Shown in pieces: positions 22,794-35,285 of a DNA stretch of 64,000 nt (position 1 is the stretch's first letter; each line of letters opens with the position of its first letter). Position numbers and translations under genes: made by a program. Origin of the DNA: Rhodocollybia butyracea (lineage: Eukaryota; Basidiomycota; Agaricomycetes; Agaricales; Omphalotaceae); contig JADNRY010000100.1 of assembly GCA_015501585.1 (NCBI GenBank), forward strand, positions 62,001 to 126,000, written 5' to 3'. The notes below the pieces were generated by a model. It was given only the letters and a program-made list of their open reading frames with translations. It made no database searches and was not told the origin of the DNA.

Positions 22794-25700
22794 ATGTCCT
22801 GGTTTTGAACTCGCCAGCCAAAAGGTACTTCCCCAACACCGTCATCGGGCAATAAACTTTCTCCTGGAAATGTGATTCTACACATTATATACTACAAGAA
22901 GCCAACTTATGATTTGGTTCCAGATCATCAAACGGAAAGAGCACAAAGGTCGGGATGACGATGACGATTTGGGCGCACCAAGCAAACGTGAATATGCTCG
23001 TGAGACGGGAAACGAGCTTCTTGTAATCCTAGAAGCAGTGGCAGAGAACATACCTGTACCAGGAGTGGCCATTGCAATCAAATTGGCGAAAACTCTCATA
23101 CAGATGTGCGAGGTAAGTCTGACTAGCTGCAGTCTACAACCAATCACTCAACTCTTTCTAGGATAGTTATGCAACTTTGAAACAAGCGGAGGTACTCAAG
23201 AAACGTATCAAGAACCTGGCCGTCATTCTCGTCGATGAACTCAAAGAGAAAAACGCTGAGGAAATTGGAGAGAAATTGCGGAAGGATATTGAGCAGCTGG
23301 CGAGGTAGGTCTTTCTCCCACATCGAGACTGAGCAAGCTGTTCGATCAAGGTTATTTAAGTGATCTGGAATATATCCAGACTAAACTAGAGGAGATTGTG
23401 TCGCAGAAACGTTTGGTGATGCTGTATCAACGTGTGAATGAGGATAAAGTTCGAGGATGTGTGGATCGCCTAGCAACTGCATTAGAGAACTTCACTGTGA
23501 GTTGATTTCTGAAAATGCAAGTGGATTGTTAATGATTATCTGTAGCTATCGCGTCAGATTGCAAATGACCGCCGTTCTGAGCAGATCATTGCATTTTTTA
23601 GACAACAGCTAGCGGCTTCAAATGATGTTCAGCACTCTATGAAAAATCTGGAAAAGAAATTCGAAAATCTTGAACGGACTACTATGGAATCTGTACGAGC
23701 TTTCCTCGCCGAGAAGAGGTACCAAGGTGAACGTTCAAATTCGGGTCCTAGACGAGGTGTTATCCGGTCGCTCCAGATATCTTCTTTGGACGTGACAGAA
23801 TTGTCAATGACTTCACTCGTACACTAGTCTCTCAGAAAACCAGTATGGCTCGGATATGCCTCCTAGGACCCGGAGGCATGGGAAAGACATCAATAGCCCG
23901 CACTGTTCTCCACCACCCCTCCGTTGTGAATTATTTTGGCGAAGAGAACCGTGTCTGGGTACCTTGCGTAAAGGCCACTTCTGTATCCTTGCTCCAGGAT
24001 ACCCTTTATGATTCTCTTGGAGTGTCTCTCAATACAGGAGACACACTTCGTGATATCATAGATGATTTAAAGTCTTCAAAATCTCCCATTATCCTCTTGC
24101 TTGACAACTTTGAAGCTCCCTGGAATCTCCATGGAAAACAGTCTGAGGTGCAGGAGATCCTTTTGCAGCTGGAAAAACTTCAGCATGTTGCTCTCTTTGT
24201 CACCATGAGGTCATTTGAACCCCTGGAGATGGTATCCATTGGGAATCAATCCACTTGGAAGCTGTAGACAAGGAAGCATCAGCTTGCATCTATGCTGAGA
24301 TTCACCCAGCTGGAAGTAAAGACCCTAGGCTCCCCTCATTACTTGATGAGGTTGGCCATATGCCTTTGGCTATAACATTGATGGCAAAACTTGGCAAGAA
24401 AATGGGATACATGCCAGGAAAGCTTCTTGGGCTTTATAAAGAGGCAGGAACTGCATTCTTGCACCTTGGTGGGGATGCCCAACGGAGCATGGATATCTCT
24501 ATAGGGCTGTCCATTCAGAGTTCACCCATGATTGATTCTCCTAGTTCAGCAAAACTCCTAAACATACTTGCCTTATTGCCTGTAGGGACTACATTGGAAG
24601 CCTTGTCTCAGTGGTGGGTGGGTAATATGCCGGAGACAACCATTAGTTTGGGACTAGGGACCCTGCTTGACACTTCGTTGGTGGAGAAGCGTGCAGACAG
24701 ATATGTTGTCCTCCCAGTAATCCGACGGTATGTTCTGGATCCTGAACGGTTTCCTGAAATTGTTCGGGAATTAACAGTCAAAATGGCATGTGCATATCTC
24801 AAGGAGCACAATGCATCTGTGGGAGCAAGCAACTACTTGGCTCATAAAAATGCCCGTTTCTTGGAGGAGGCAAACCTCCAAGGAATCCTGTTAGAAGCCA
24901 CAGCACCTGATTCAGATATAATTAAGGCTCTCCTTGTCCTATCAGAGCACCAGTGTCAAACTCGCCCCCGGTTGGAGGTTTCACAGCATGCTTTAGGGCT
25001 CTCAAAAAAGTCACAGGACCAGAATTTGTATGCCAAAGCATTATATTGGAATGGTCAAAATTTGGTTGGTCTTGATCAGTTTGAAGAGGCCATAAAGCAA
25101 TTCCATCTTGCTCGAGCAACATTTTTACAGGTGTCAGAACTGAAGCGCGCCGCTGATGCCCTGTACCAGGCTGGAAAATCATCTGTTTCCACCAGTAGCC
25201 CAAATCGTCAAGATGTTCAAAAAGCATTGGCAGAATTTCAATACTTGGCTGACCCAGCAGGTATAGCAAAGTGCCAGATAGTGCTTGCCTCTCAATGGGA
25301 TGCTCTATCAATTTTAACCCTTACCACCACTCAGGAGTTCTGCATTTCTAATAATCTCCTACTACAACAGATTAACTGCACTAAATCTCTAACAAAGACC
25401 TGCATTAATTTAGGAAGATTTGATGAGGCTAAGCAATGGGGGTTAATTGCTCTGAAAGAAACTAAACAAACCAATGCTCCCCCTTCTGCTTTGTTTCATT
25501 GTCTTGGGATTGTATACATCTATCTAGGGGCTATGACAAAGCTGCAGAATATTTATTGGAAGGCTTGGAGGCCAGCAAGGCTTACGGGAGTCCATTGGAA
25601 ATTGCTAGGATACTATTCCAGCTGGGACGTGCTTGGATGAAGAAAGGGCAGAAGGAAGATGCCCGGGGTGCATTCACAGAAACACTCAAATACTGTGAAA

Positions 25701-25876
25701 TGCTCCAAGGATCATGGGAAGGGCCACGATCTCAAAGGGCTTGCAGATTTTACCTTGATAAACTTGAGAATCCCTCCAGAGAACCTAACTTCCAGGAGAG
25801 AGAGGACCTTGAATACCTTGGTGCCATTGAAGAGGATTATGAAACAGCGTGCACTGTTGAGTTAGATAGGACTTAG
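22794..25876 (+). pseudogene. NLR-like gene copy C, multiple frameshifts and an early stop
   Basis: Exon-equivalents 22794-22871, 22924-23112, 23162-23304, 23361-23496 and 23546-25876 keep the family's exon lengths and phases. The ATG equivalent to the other copies is followed by a TGA at 22806-22808. Three single-base losses break exon 5: near 23764-23770 before the GRD motif, in a C run at 24220-24223 (cccc versus ccccc in A), and after a G run near 25527-25531. The frame 23845-24267 retains P-loop LLGPGGMGKTS and Walker B LLLDNFEAPW; 24255-25640 retains the GLPL region, winged helix and TPRs; 25499-25876 is the tail. An in-frame insertion reads HGKQSEVQ. Intron 2 has GT. Two of the three indels are in homopolymers, so sequencing error should be excluded. 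Confidence 0.78.
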
Positions 25877-27079
25877 ATACCAGTAGTGACCAGTGAATGT
25901 AACAGAACACTAGGTAGGGAGCAGAGAAATCATGCCTCTTTACAATGAGTATCAGTCAGATAAGTTAGTAGGTTCATGGTGCAGAACTAAACCTGCTGTA
26001 ATTACCCAGCTTCGATTTGGATATGACTTGGCCAAAGTATGGATTGTAATCACAACGAGTAGACATAATCGGACTTCCCACTCATAGTCCTCCGTCAAGC
26101 TTGTATTTCTTGTCATTGAAGACATACGGAAAAGACTCGTCTCTGACTTTTGAGTTGTAATGTGGGGCTAGCATCGGGAGGGATATCCAGAGCAATGGTT
26201 GGTCGGAGCATCGATAGAACAAAGCTTGGGTGATTTTCTATATGATAACGTTTTAGTTGACAGGTAGCAGTAGCAGTAGCAGTGTTGAGTGAAGTGCATA
26301 TTGAATAAGGGAGAGGTTCGTGAGTTCCAAGATCACTACACCCTAGTCTCACCAAGCCGAATCGCAGACTTGATAAACATCAGCACGCTGACTTGTCATA
26401 TGAGACGCAGACAACCATCATGAGAACCGTTGAGGCGAGATATCATACTTACACTTCTTGGGATTGTTAGAATTTCCGCCACCTCGCTACACTCGCCCAC
26501 AGCATTAGGATCGTTTTGCCTAACTTGAGTTTCATTCGAGACCAATGGCTGACATAGGAGTATACCCGGGGGTCCAAACCACGCAATAGTAGGAAAGACA
26601 CTGCTGGTATTGGCTACCTGTGATGTTTCCCCTCTCAAAGCCAAGATAGGACAAATTTGACTAAAGCTGTGGAGCTTTCTGGTCTAAATAATCCTTGTTC
26701 CTATTTTTGTTAGGTCAAGCGTACAGAATCAGTTGAGGAAACGGTGACGAATGGATAACCTCGAAGATAGAACCTGGTCGACTGCCTCCTCTATCTTTGT
26801 ATTTCCTCGGCTCAGGCGTGACAACTCTGATACCTCTCCTATATGTTTATAAGCCTTTTACGTCTAGACTTGGACCATACGGTTCGATCGCAGGTACAAG
26901 GTACAAGTCTTCCCAGCGCTCGAATTATATCTTCGTTGTTTGAGCATCCGCTACTCCTTACTCTATTCACCGTAACTCCAACAACCCATCTCTCTCCAAC
27001 GCGATGGCACAGAGTTCGTACACCGCCTTTCTATCAACATTTAGCTAAACGCAATGTTTCTTGAGCACCGCCACGCTGC
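25877..27079. repeat. Spacer 4, left part
   Basis: No intact gene. Bases 26045-26340 match part of the 690-1250 spacer block. Bases 26480-26700 match 2250-2360 plus 3510-3540, that is, the spacer without the TIR element, which supports the insertion described at 2361-3501. Bases 26855-27079 match 18330 onward. Confidence 0.45.
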
Positions 27080-29060
27080 ATGCTGCATGCTCTTCAATCA
27101 CTGGTTCGAACGCTAATAGTTCATCTATGGAGAACTTCAACGACGTATAACTCACCCCCTTTTTATGCCAGAATTCGGACATTCTCCGCAAAGATCTTCT
27201 CCGGATGGTGCTTTAATGCCCAAATATCACTTGTATCTACGAACAAAATGGAAATATGTTTTTATCACGGTGCCTTCCACGCTGAACACTCTCCTCTTGA
27301 GCTCATTTCACGCCGATGAATTCCATGCCTTCAAGTTACCAATGTCCGCCGTGTCTTTGCCTACTGCAACGAGTAGACATTCCGCTCGAGTCCTCTCTCA
27401 AGATTGTGTTTTCTGCCGTTGGCGACATCCGGGAAGAACTCGTCTCCGACTTTGAGTTAGAATGTGGGACTGGCATCGAGGGGATACCTAGTGTAGCGTC
27501 GGCACCACAGAGCTTGATTGATGCTCTACATGGACGCCTTTGGGCATAGTTCAAGATGAGCGGAGAACTAATGAGAGGGGAGTAACATGAGTCAGAAGCC
27601 CATCGTACTAGTGCTTAGAACCAGCAGATCACCTGAACAGTTCTCGCTCTACCATGTCTCTTTATTGAGACCCGCTACACCCCGTATAGTATGATGCAGA
27701 CTGGAATAAACGTCAGCACGGCAACTTCGATGCCATCCTTTGTTGAGATCGTATGAGACTGCAGAGAATCGTCATGAGAAACACTATCAAACCACAGTGG
27801 ATCACGCTCACCTATCTTGGGAATCCGGTTAGAATCTCCATCGCCTCACGGCACCTGCCCATGAGAATAGGGTCATCGCTCTCCTCCCTCTCATTTTCGG
27901 GTACGCGCTCTTTCTCCTTTAACACAAGTTTTGCAATGGCTGTCATACTCTACCTCGCAATGAAGTCCGCCTTGGGTGGGAGTGGCAACGGTTTGGATGA
28001 TGTCCATGGCAGCCGTCATTGAAAGGGATGGGGGCCGGGTGGATATTCCGGACTCAGATACAGAGAAAGCGTTTCGGCTGTCGAATCGGCTAGCTCTACT
28101 ACTCAACCAGCGATCAAAGTTTCCTGAAAGTGAGGATATTGAATCTACGGACGGAGTGAGCTGAAGCAGGAAACTGAATTCTTGCAGTGTGAACGTACCA
28201 GAAACAGTAATGCGCGTCACGTTTGGCCTGAAGGATCTTTTTAACGGCGCCAGGAGTCAGCTTGACGATTTACCGATATAGCGAAGTTTATCATTGTACC
28301 TTGATAACCTCCGCAACGGCGGTGCCCTAGAACGAGGGTGGAGCGACGCTTGTTTGTGGGCCAAAGAAGATCATAAGGGTTAGCCCTCTACGAGACGAAG
28401 AAAACACATAGCATCAGTATCAGACCTGAACATAGTAATGCATAAACATACCGACGACACTGGTTACTGAGGATGCCAATGGCTATCCTAAACCGAGTCC
28501 TAATCGTGTCCTGAGGCTGAGCACTGGACCTGGAGAAGATACAGGAAATGACGTGAAGGATCCGCTGAAGCTGGGCCCAAACGAATTAGGAAGAGTAAGA
28601 GGCTGAAGCTCTGGATCTGAAGGCTAGCCAGAGGAAGAAGGTACTACGCCTGCATAAACTGTACGGTTTTGGTTTGGGCGTTGTTGACCAGAAACAGCAC
28701 TGACGTTGCAGCTGGTTTTTTGAATATGTTACGGCGTGGTGAATTGCCCAGTCCGATGAAACCGAAGTTTGGCGAGATGTTGTAGTGCTCGCTGTATTGT
28801 CGGAGATCATTCCGTCGATTGTAGGAGGTGGAGCTCTGGAGGGATAAGGAGAGTGGGTTCCATTTGTAGCCGACTGTTTCCTTGGATGGAAGCGGAATTT
28901 CTTCGGGAAAGTGGTGAAGAATCTCTGGATGACGAGGGAGCTATCAATACAAGGTCATGAGTCAGAGTAAGAGAAGAGGCAGAGAGGACACACGTAGAGG
29001 ATCAGCATGAGCGCGAAGATGCAGATACAATCTGTTTTTCCTCTCCTCGTTATCTTCTCG
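27080..29060 (-). repeat. Spacer block, copy 3 of 3
   Basis: Homologous to 8010-10170 and 19310-21450. The minus-strand frame at 27891-28220 (109 aa, containing SVDSISSLSGNFDRWLSS) aligns with 20346-20615 (RFSILTSLSGNLDHWLNW), showing shared ancestry of a minus-strand coding exon. The upstream part at 28586-28810 is frameshifted. Function unknown. Confidence 0.5.
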
Positions 29061-30265
29061 GCCGGCATGCAGACCAATGATCGTTGTAACGTTCACCGTA
29101 GAGTTCAACGTTCAACGCCAATGCATTTTCTTCCGCCGTTGTTCCACCAGATCCGGTTTTTAAAGGCAACGCCATGTTGGAAGTTATTGGATTTTTTGGC
29201 TTTACAGATAGCGGGCGAGGTTAGAGGTCGTGCAGTAGGTGCTGAGCTGACGGTATGAGATTCTCATTGTGTGTAAGTGTAACGAGCTGAACGAGGTAAA
29301 AACGCGGTCACGAAGGCCCGGCCCGAGTATCATTCTGTTCACAATCAATTCAATTTTTAGGTATACTCAATTATGTTTTCTTTCGGTTTCTAAATAGACA
29401 AGAGTATATGTACCTGAGCCAGTCGTGTTCCAGCGTGTTCCTGACAGAGACTACTAAAGAGCAATCAGTCTGACTCTTCAATGCTTACTGGTTGGCCTTT
29501 TTGCGGGCGGCGAAAGCTGTTATTACCTTTCATTCTAATTCTATATGAAAGTTGTTCTCATTGTGTTCTCATCTCTAAGCTTAGACCCAGCCCAAGGAAC
29601 AAACATCGGCCTTGGATTGTCAACTCCCTCGCTCCGTTGACCACGATTCTCGCGTGTACTCCATCTTGCAACTGCTATGGGCTACGAACCCTCTCTATAT
29701 CAAAGCCCGCGATATCCTCAGGGCAGATCCACGGTCTTTTGCCTTGACTACTATGATGCGAGAATGGAGAACGGGCAAAAGGTGATACCAAAAGTCCGGC
29801 GTTCCAGCACGTAGTAGTATCAAAACCACAATATTCCGTAGCAAATCGATTGACTTGTCGGCGCATGTCCATGTGTGAATGGCCGCGACACGCTCACGTC
29901 TGAAGGCACCCACAGGGGCACTAACAGTGTACAGCCAGGGCCCAGTACGCAGGTTTGTTTGTTTGGGAGTGAGATGGTTCCTATGATAGCTGCCACTGCA
30001 AATGGAGTTGTCAGTAGCATGGTGAGGTAAAAGCGACTGGATGGCACGGACGCCAATGTATATCACAACTATACGATATCGGTGTGCGCGAGTGGAAGCC
30101 TTGGGTTTATATTTAATTTAGCGATGGCCTTGACGTCTTTCTCAGCACATTCCCTGACCAGCCTGTTGTTCAAAGCCAAATCAGTGCAGACCTTCGCCCT
30201 AGTTTATGTGTCCCTGCTTAGATTCGTGACTAGGTACAAGATCTGGATATACACGGCGGGTTGAT
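29061..30265. repeat. Spacer 4, middle part
   Basis: Bases 29370-30260 match 21700-22250 of spacer 3, including 'acgatatcggtgtg', 'ttcaaagccaaatc' and 'gcagaccttc'. Short frames on both strands have no recognisable domain. No gene is supported. Confidence 0.4.
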
Positions 30266-30827
30266 CGCCATCAGGAACAGCTGTCTTACTAAGCGGTGAC
30301 AGTCACATGTCACGCGTTACATGACGCGCCAAAATCGACTCTTGGAGGGAAAAAATTGTATTGTTGTCATAATACTATTTAGTTGCCTCCCGAGCCTTCT
30401 GTAGCATATCTGGTGGTAAAGTACAATGGCCATCATATCTCCTATTGGCCCAGGCTGCTTGACTGCCAGTAAGATACTAAGAACACACATTGAATCGATG
30501 TAGCACAGCCTGTCAATGACATGTGACCTGCCATATATGGTATATCACTTATCTTATCACATCACATGATTGCGCCAAAACTCTGGGTGAATTTTCGAAC
30601 TTTGTTCCCTGACACTTACAGCAGAGTTTTGAGATGAATTAGAAAAAATGAATTTTTCAGCCACTGAGAAATAATATTGACAAAATTATTTCATACAATC
30701 TGCTCCAATAGGCCCTAAGAACAATTTGTTGGAAGGATTTTGCATGAAATGAGGATGGGACTGCAGAATATTGCATTCATTGTCAGTCACTGTCACTGCT
30801 TAGTAAGACTGCCTGTTCCTGATGGCG
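30266..30827. mobile_element. 562-bp TIR element (MITE-like) upstream of NLR copy D
   Basis: Inverted ends of about 40 bp: 'cgccatcaggaacag' then 'gtcttactaagcggtgacag' at 30266-30306, and the complement at 30787-30827 ('ctgcttagtaagactgcc', 'ctgttcctgatggcg'). No open frame of note. The target duplication is unclear because the outermost bases are themselves palindromic (cgcc/ggcg). The flanking sequence on both sides belongs to the NLR upstream region, so the element splits that region in copy D. Superfamily not assigned. Confidence 0.8.
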
Positions 30828-30869
30828 CCTACCTTACAACTAGTCGGAGTGAGGAGTGTCCCGAGCCCT

Positions 30870-31091
30870 AGCATGGATCACAAGCGAGTCGCCGGAATGT
30901 ACCTTTTTACACAAGTTTATTATAGACCTATTGAGTCCTGTTCCTCAAACAACACAGAGTTCTTGAATGACAGCCTACAGATATTGGCAGCTATGTAACT
31001 ATTTGTCAAACATAGATTTACCATGCGTACTGCTAATGCTGAAGACATTAAACAGTTCGATCGACTGAGCAGGGACCCAAGTGTTTCCTTG
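30870..31091 (+). promoter_or_regulatory. Conserved upstream region of NLR copy D
   Basis: Shorter and more diverged than before A and B. It keeps 'tagacctattgag', 'aatgacagcct', 'tgtcaaacata', 'gcgtactg' and 'agtgtttccttgatgacc'. An upstream in-frame ATG exists at 31023, but it is not conserved in the paralogs, so the start at 31092 is preferred. Confidence 0.35.
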
Positions 31092-34000
31092 ATGACCTGT
31101 TTTCCTTGCTGGCCCACAAAGGCCTCCGCGACAACTGCATCGGACGACGAAATTCTTGCTGCAAATGTAGCCTTTATCTGCCCGTTATATTCTCCGGAAA
31201 GCTAACATCTAGTTCTGTTTTAGACGAATGAAAGGCAAGAGCGCAAAGTACCAACCGACAGCGACGATAAGGGTGCACCAAGCAAGCGCGAATATGCGCG
31301 TGAGACAGGAAAGGAGCTTCTTGAGGTCCTGGAAGCTGTAGCCGAGCAAATACCTGTACCAGGAGTGGCCATAGCAGTTAAAATGGCAAATAACCTCATT
31401 CGAACGTGTGAGGCAAGTCCGTTAACTAGCTACAGATTCTAATCAATCACTTACCATCATTGAGCTATTCATCTAGAATAGCCACGCAACGTTGGAACAA
31501 GCCGAGGTCCTCAAGAAACGAATCAAGAATTTGGCAATCATTCTTGTCGATGAGCTCAAGGGAAAGAAAGCCGAAGAAATTGAACAGAAATTGCAGACAG
31601 ATATTGAGCAGCTCGAGAGGTAGTTTTTCTACGAATTAGGCTGAACAAGTTAATCGTTACGTGCAACTTTCTAGTGATCTGAAGTATATCCAATCTAAAT
31701 TGGACGAAATTGCAGCGCAGAATACGTTTCTGGTGATACTGTATCAGAAGTTGAACGAGGATAAAGTTCGAGGGTGCGTGGAACGTCTATCAACTGCTTT
31801 GGAAAGCTTCAATGTGAGTTGGTGTCTAAAAATGCGATCGGAATTGTTAATAATTATCTTCCTTGATTTGTAGCTATCACGTCAGATTGCAGATGCAGAT
31901 GCTCTTGACCGCCTTTCTGACCAGATCATTACTTTCTATAAGCAGCAGCAGGTCACTTTGGATGAGATTCAGCGTTCTACTAAGAATATTGAAAAGAAAT
32001 TCGAAAACGTGGAACGGAATATGGAATCTGTCCAAGCTATCCTTGCCGAGAGGAGGTATCAAGGCGCCGATTCGAAGGGTTTCAGTGCTCGACGAGGTGT
32101 CATCCCAGTTGCTCCAGATATCTTCTTCGGACGTGACACCATTGTCAATGACTTTGTTCAGACACTGGTCTCTCAGAAGACCAGTATGGCTCGGATCTGC
32201 CTCCTAGGATCTGGAGGCATGGGAAAGACATCGATAGCCCGCACCGTTCTCCACCACCCCTCCGTTATAGAATATTTTGGTACGGAGAACCGTGTCTGGG
32301 TACCTTGCATAAAGGCCACTTCTGTGTCTTTGCTCAAGGATACCCTTTATGATTCCCTTGGAGTGTCTCTTAATACAGGAGACCCGCTTCGTGATATCAT
32401 ATACGATCTAAATTCTTCGAAATCTCCCATTATCCTCTTGCTCGACAATTTTGAAACTCCGTGGAATCTTCATAGCCAGGAAGAGGTACAAGATGTCCTT
32501 TTTCAGCTAGCAGAGCTTGAGCATGTGGCGCTCTTTGTCACTATGCGGTCATCCCAACCACCTGGGGATAGCATACACTGGAAATCTGTCCATCTAGAAG
32601 CTGTTGACAAAGAAGCCTCGATTCGCATCTATGCTGAAATTGATCCCGTCGGGAGTCAAAGCCCTGAGCTAGCCTTATTGCTTGAAGAGGTTGGCCATAT
32701 GCCATTAGCCATAACATTGCTAGCCAAACTTGGAAAGAAAGTCGGCTCTTCACCGGCAGCACTCCTGGAACAATATAGACAGGGTGGAACTGCGTTACTG
32801 AACCTTGGTGGGAGTGCAGAACGGAATATGGATTTTTGTATAGGCTTATCAGTTGAGAGCCTTCCCATGATGGACTCTCCTAGTGCAGCAAAACTACTGG
32901 ACGTACTTGCACTATTGCCCATGGGGACTACATTGAATACCCTGTCTCAGTGGTGGGCACGCACTATAGTACCAAATGCCACTGTTTTGTCAGGGTTAGG
33001 GACACTCCTTGACACTTCTTTGGTGGAGAAGCATGCAGACACCTTTGTTGTCCTCCCAGTCATACGCCGATATGTTCTTGATCCACAACGGTTCCCTGAA
33101 AACATTCGGGAATCAACAGTCCAGATGGCATGTGCATTTCTCAAGGAGCACAATGCATCCCGGGGAGAAAGCAACTACTTGGCTCACGAAAATGCCCGTT
33201 TCTCAGAGGAGGCAAATCTACAAGGAATCCTCTTGGAAACCACAATACCCAATCCCGGTACAATCGAGGCTCTCCTCATTCTTTCAGAGCACCAGATTGA
33301 AACTCGCCCGCGGTTGGAGATTTCCCAACATGCTTTGGAGCTCTCGAAAAAGTCACAGGACCAGAAGTTGTATGCCAAAGCCTTATATTGGAATGGTCGA
33401 AATTTGACCTGCCTTGATCAGTACGAGGCGGCCCTAAAGCAGTTTCAGCTTGCTCGAGCAGCATTTCTACACATGTCAGAACGGAAGTGCGCTGCTGATG
33501 CCTTATACTGGATCGGAAATTTATCCATTCTCACCCCTGGTCCCAAAGATAATCAAAGTCTTGAAGATGCCTTGGCAGAATTCCAATCTTTGCCTGATCC
33601 AGAGGGCGTAGCAATGTGCCAGAGAGTGCTTGCACATCAATGGCATGTTGAATCAGTTTCAACCCTCACCACCACTCGGGAATTCTGCATTTCTAATAAT
33701 CTCCCGCTCCAACAAGTTTATTGCTCTGAATCTCTAACAAAGACCTGCATTAACTTGGAGAGATTTGATGAGGCAAAGCAGTGGGGTTTAATTGCTCTGG
33801 AAGAAGCTAAAAAAACCCACAGCAAAGAACTTCAGGCCCCCATACTTTATGATCTTGGGATTGTATACATCTATCTAGGGGACTATGACAAAGCTGCAGA
33901 ATATTTAATGGAAGGCTTGGAGAGTGGTAAGGCTTATGGGAGCCCATTGGAAATTGCTAGGATACTATTCCAGTTGGGACGTGCTTGGATGAAGAAAGGG

Positions 34001-34228
34001 CAGAAAGAAGATTCTCAGGGAGCATTCACAGAGACACTCAAATACTGTGAAATGCTCCAAGGATCATGGGAAGGGTCAGCATTTCAAAGGACATGCAGGT
34101 TCTACCTCGATAAACTTGAAAATCCGTCTAGAGAGCCTAACTCTGAGGAGATGGAGGACCTCGATAACTTTGGTGCCAAAGAGGATTACGTTACAGCGGG
34201 TAGTATTGCTGAGTTAGATAAGGATTAG
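31092..34228 (+). CDS. NLR-like protein, MLKL/HeLo-like helical N-terminus - NB-ARC - TPR (copy D, intact)
   Basis: Predicted exons 31092-31166, 31224-31412, 31477-31619, 31675-31813 and 31874-34228 (966 aa); same phases as copy A and GC donor for intron 2. The N-terminal helical region carries AEQIPVPGVAIAVKMANNLI. NB-ARC motifs: LLGSGGMGKTSIA, ILLLDNFETPW, TMRSSQPPG, GHMPLAITLLAKLG, LALLPMGTTL and LPVIRRYVLDP. The P-loop has Ser for the usual Pro (GSGGMGKT), which still fits GxGGxGKT. TPR-like repeats follow, with LYDLGIVYIYLGDYDKAAEY and the family tail LENPSREPN. It is the most diverged intact copy; the NB-ARC sensor loop and a TPR segment (33511-33565) differ from A. A non-LTR retrotransposon begins five bases after the stop. 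Role in self/non-self recognition or defence by regulated cell death is inferred from architecture. Confidence 0.82.
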
Positions 34229-34484
34229 ATACCTGCAACTCGACAGCAGCTCCTCGCAGCGACTTCCTTTCCCATACCACCTGGCTCATGTGGGCCCTGC
34301 ACAGCTTCAAATGCGATTGACATTCAATCAACCTTCCCATGCAGCAGCTTTTGTGAATGCATGGAATGTACACCATTCATTGATTTCGAGTTCTCGAAGT
34401 TATACGGTAACACTCGAACCAGGTTCCAGTTGACGGTTCCGAGCGGGAAAGACACCGATTGATTGTGAACCCTCTCCTCACCAT

Positions 34485-35285
34485 ATGACACCCTCTGCTT
34501 GTAACAGTAACTACGCCTGTAAATTAAACATTATGAGCTGGAATTTGGGAGGCCGCCTTCAATCTAATCTTCTCCGCTCTGAGTTCTGTGAGATTTTCAA
34601 TGCTGCAGATATTTGTTGCATAGGGGAGACTCACCTCTATCCTGATGAAATCTGGCGTGCACCGGAGAACTTCTCTATGTTTTCTCAACCTCGTCCAACT
34701 GATGCTTTCGAAGATCCCTGGGGTGGTGTGGCAACTTTTGTTCGCTCAGACCTCCATGCGACGCTCCGAGAGGACTTATGTGGCCCAGACATTGTTACAA
34801 TAGAAGTGGAAGGTCTAATCATTATCAACTGCTACATTCTGCCTCATAATAGTCAGACCGATTGGAGTCTTTGGACCGATACCCACCCATGGGATGCTTT
34901 ACAGGAAATTTGTACACGAACTTCTGTTCTAGGAACGCCCTATATTGTCTTTGGGGATCTTAACGCTCGGACCTCCTCACAAGTCCCAGCTAAACCTCAT
35001 CCACCTCGGACCTCGCCGGATTCACTTTGTACCACTCGTGGACGGGACCTCTTGGCTATGTGCACTGATTTAGATTTAACACTCCTTAATGGCACTGAGG
35101 GCATACCAGGCAATCACTCACAATGGACCTCATTCCAAAAACGGGGTAACACATATGCTACTTCTGTTATTGACTATGGATTGTGCTCGCTTGGTTGTGT
35201 CCCGTTCATTACTTCATTCGATGTATCCGCACACACAAAATGGTCTGACCATGCCTTCCTATCGCTGGACATCATTCTGCCATGA
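34485..35285 (+). pseudogene. Retrotransposon endonuclease domain (APE/EEP type)
   Basis: 266 aa. It shows the endonuclease/exonuclease/phosphatase motifs in order: MSWNLGG near the start (Asn), CIGETHL (Glu), NCYILPHN, YIVFGDLNAR (Asp/Asn), SVIDYGL and WSDHAFL (Asp-His). By family knowledge it nicks target DNA to prime reverse transcription. The frame ends in TGA at 35283-35285, but the same frame continues directly into RNase H at 35340, so this stop probably interrupts one polyprotein and is not a natural end. A second frame starts at the overlapping ATGA (35282) but ends after about 55 codons. Confidence 0.88.

Noticed and set aside
31023..31091. Upstream in-frame ATG as the start of NLR copy D
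   Set aside because: Not conserved in copies A and B, while the ATGACC at 31092 is conserved with the following CFPCWP peptide.
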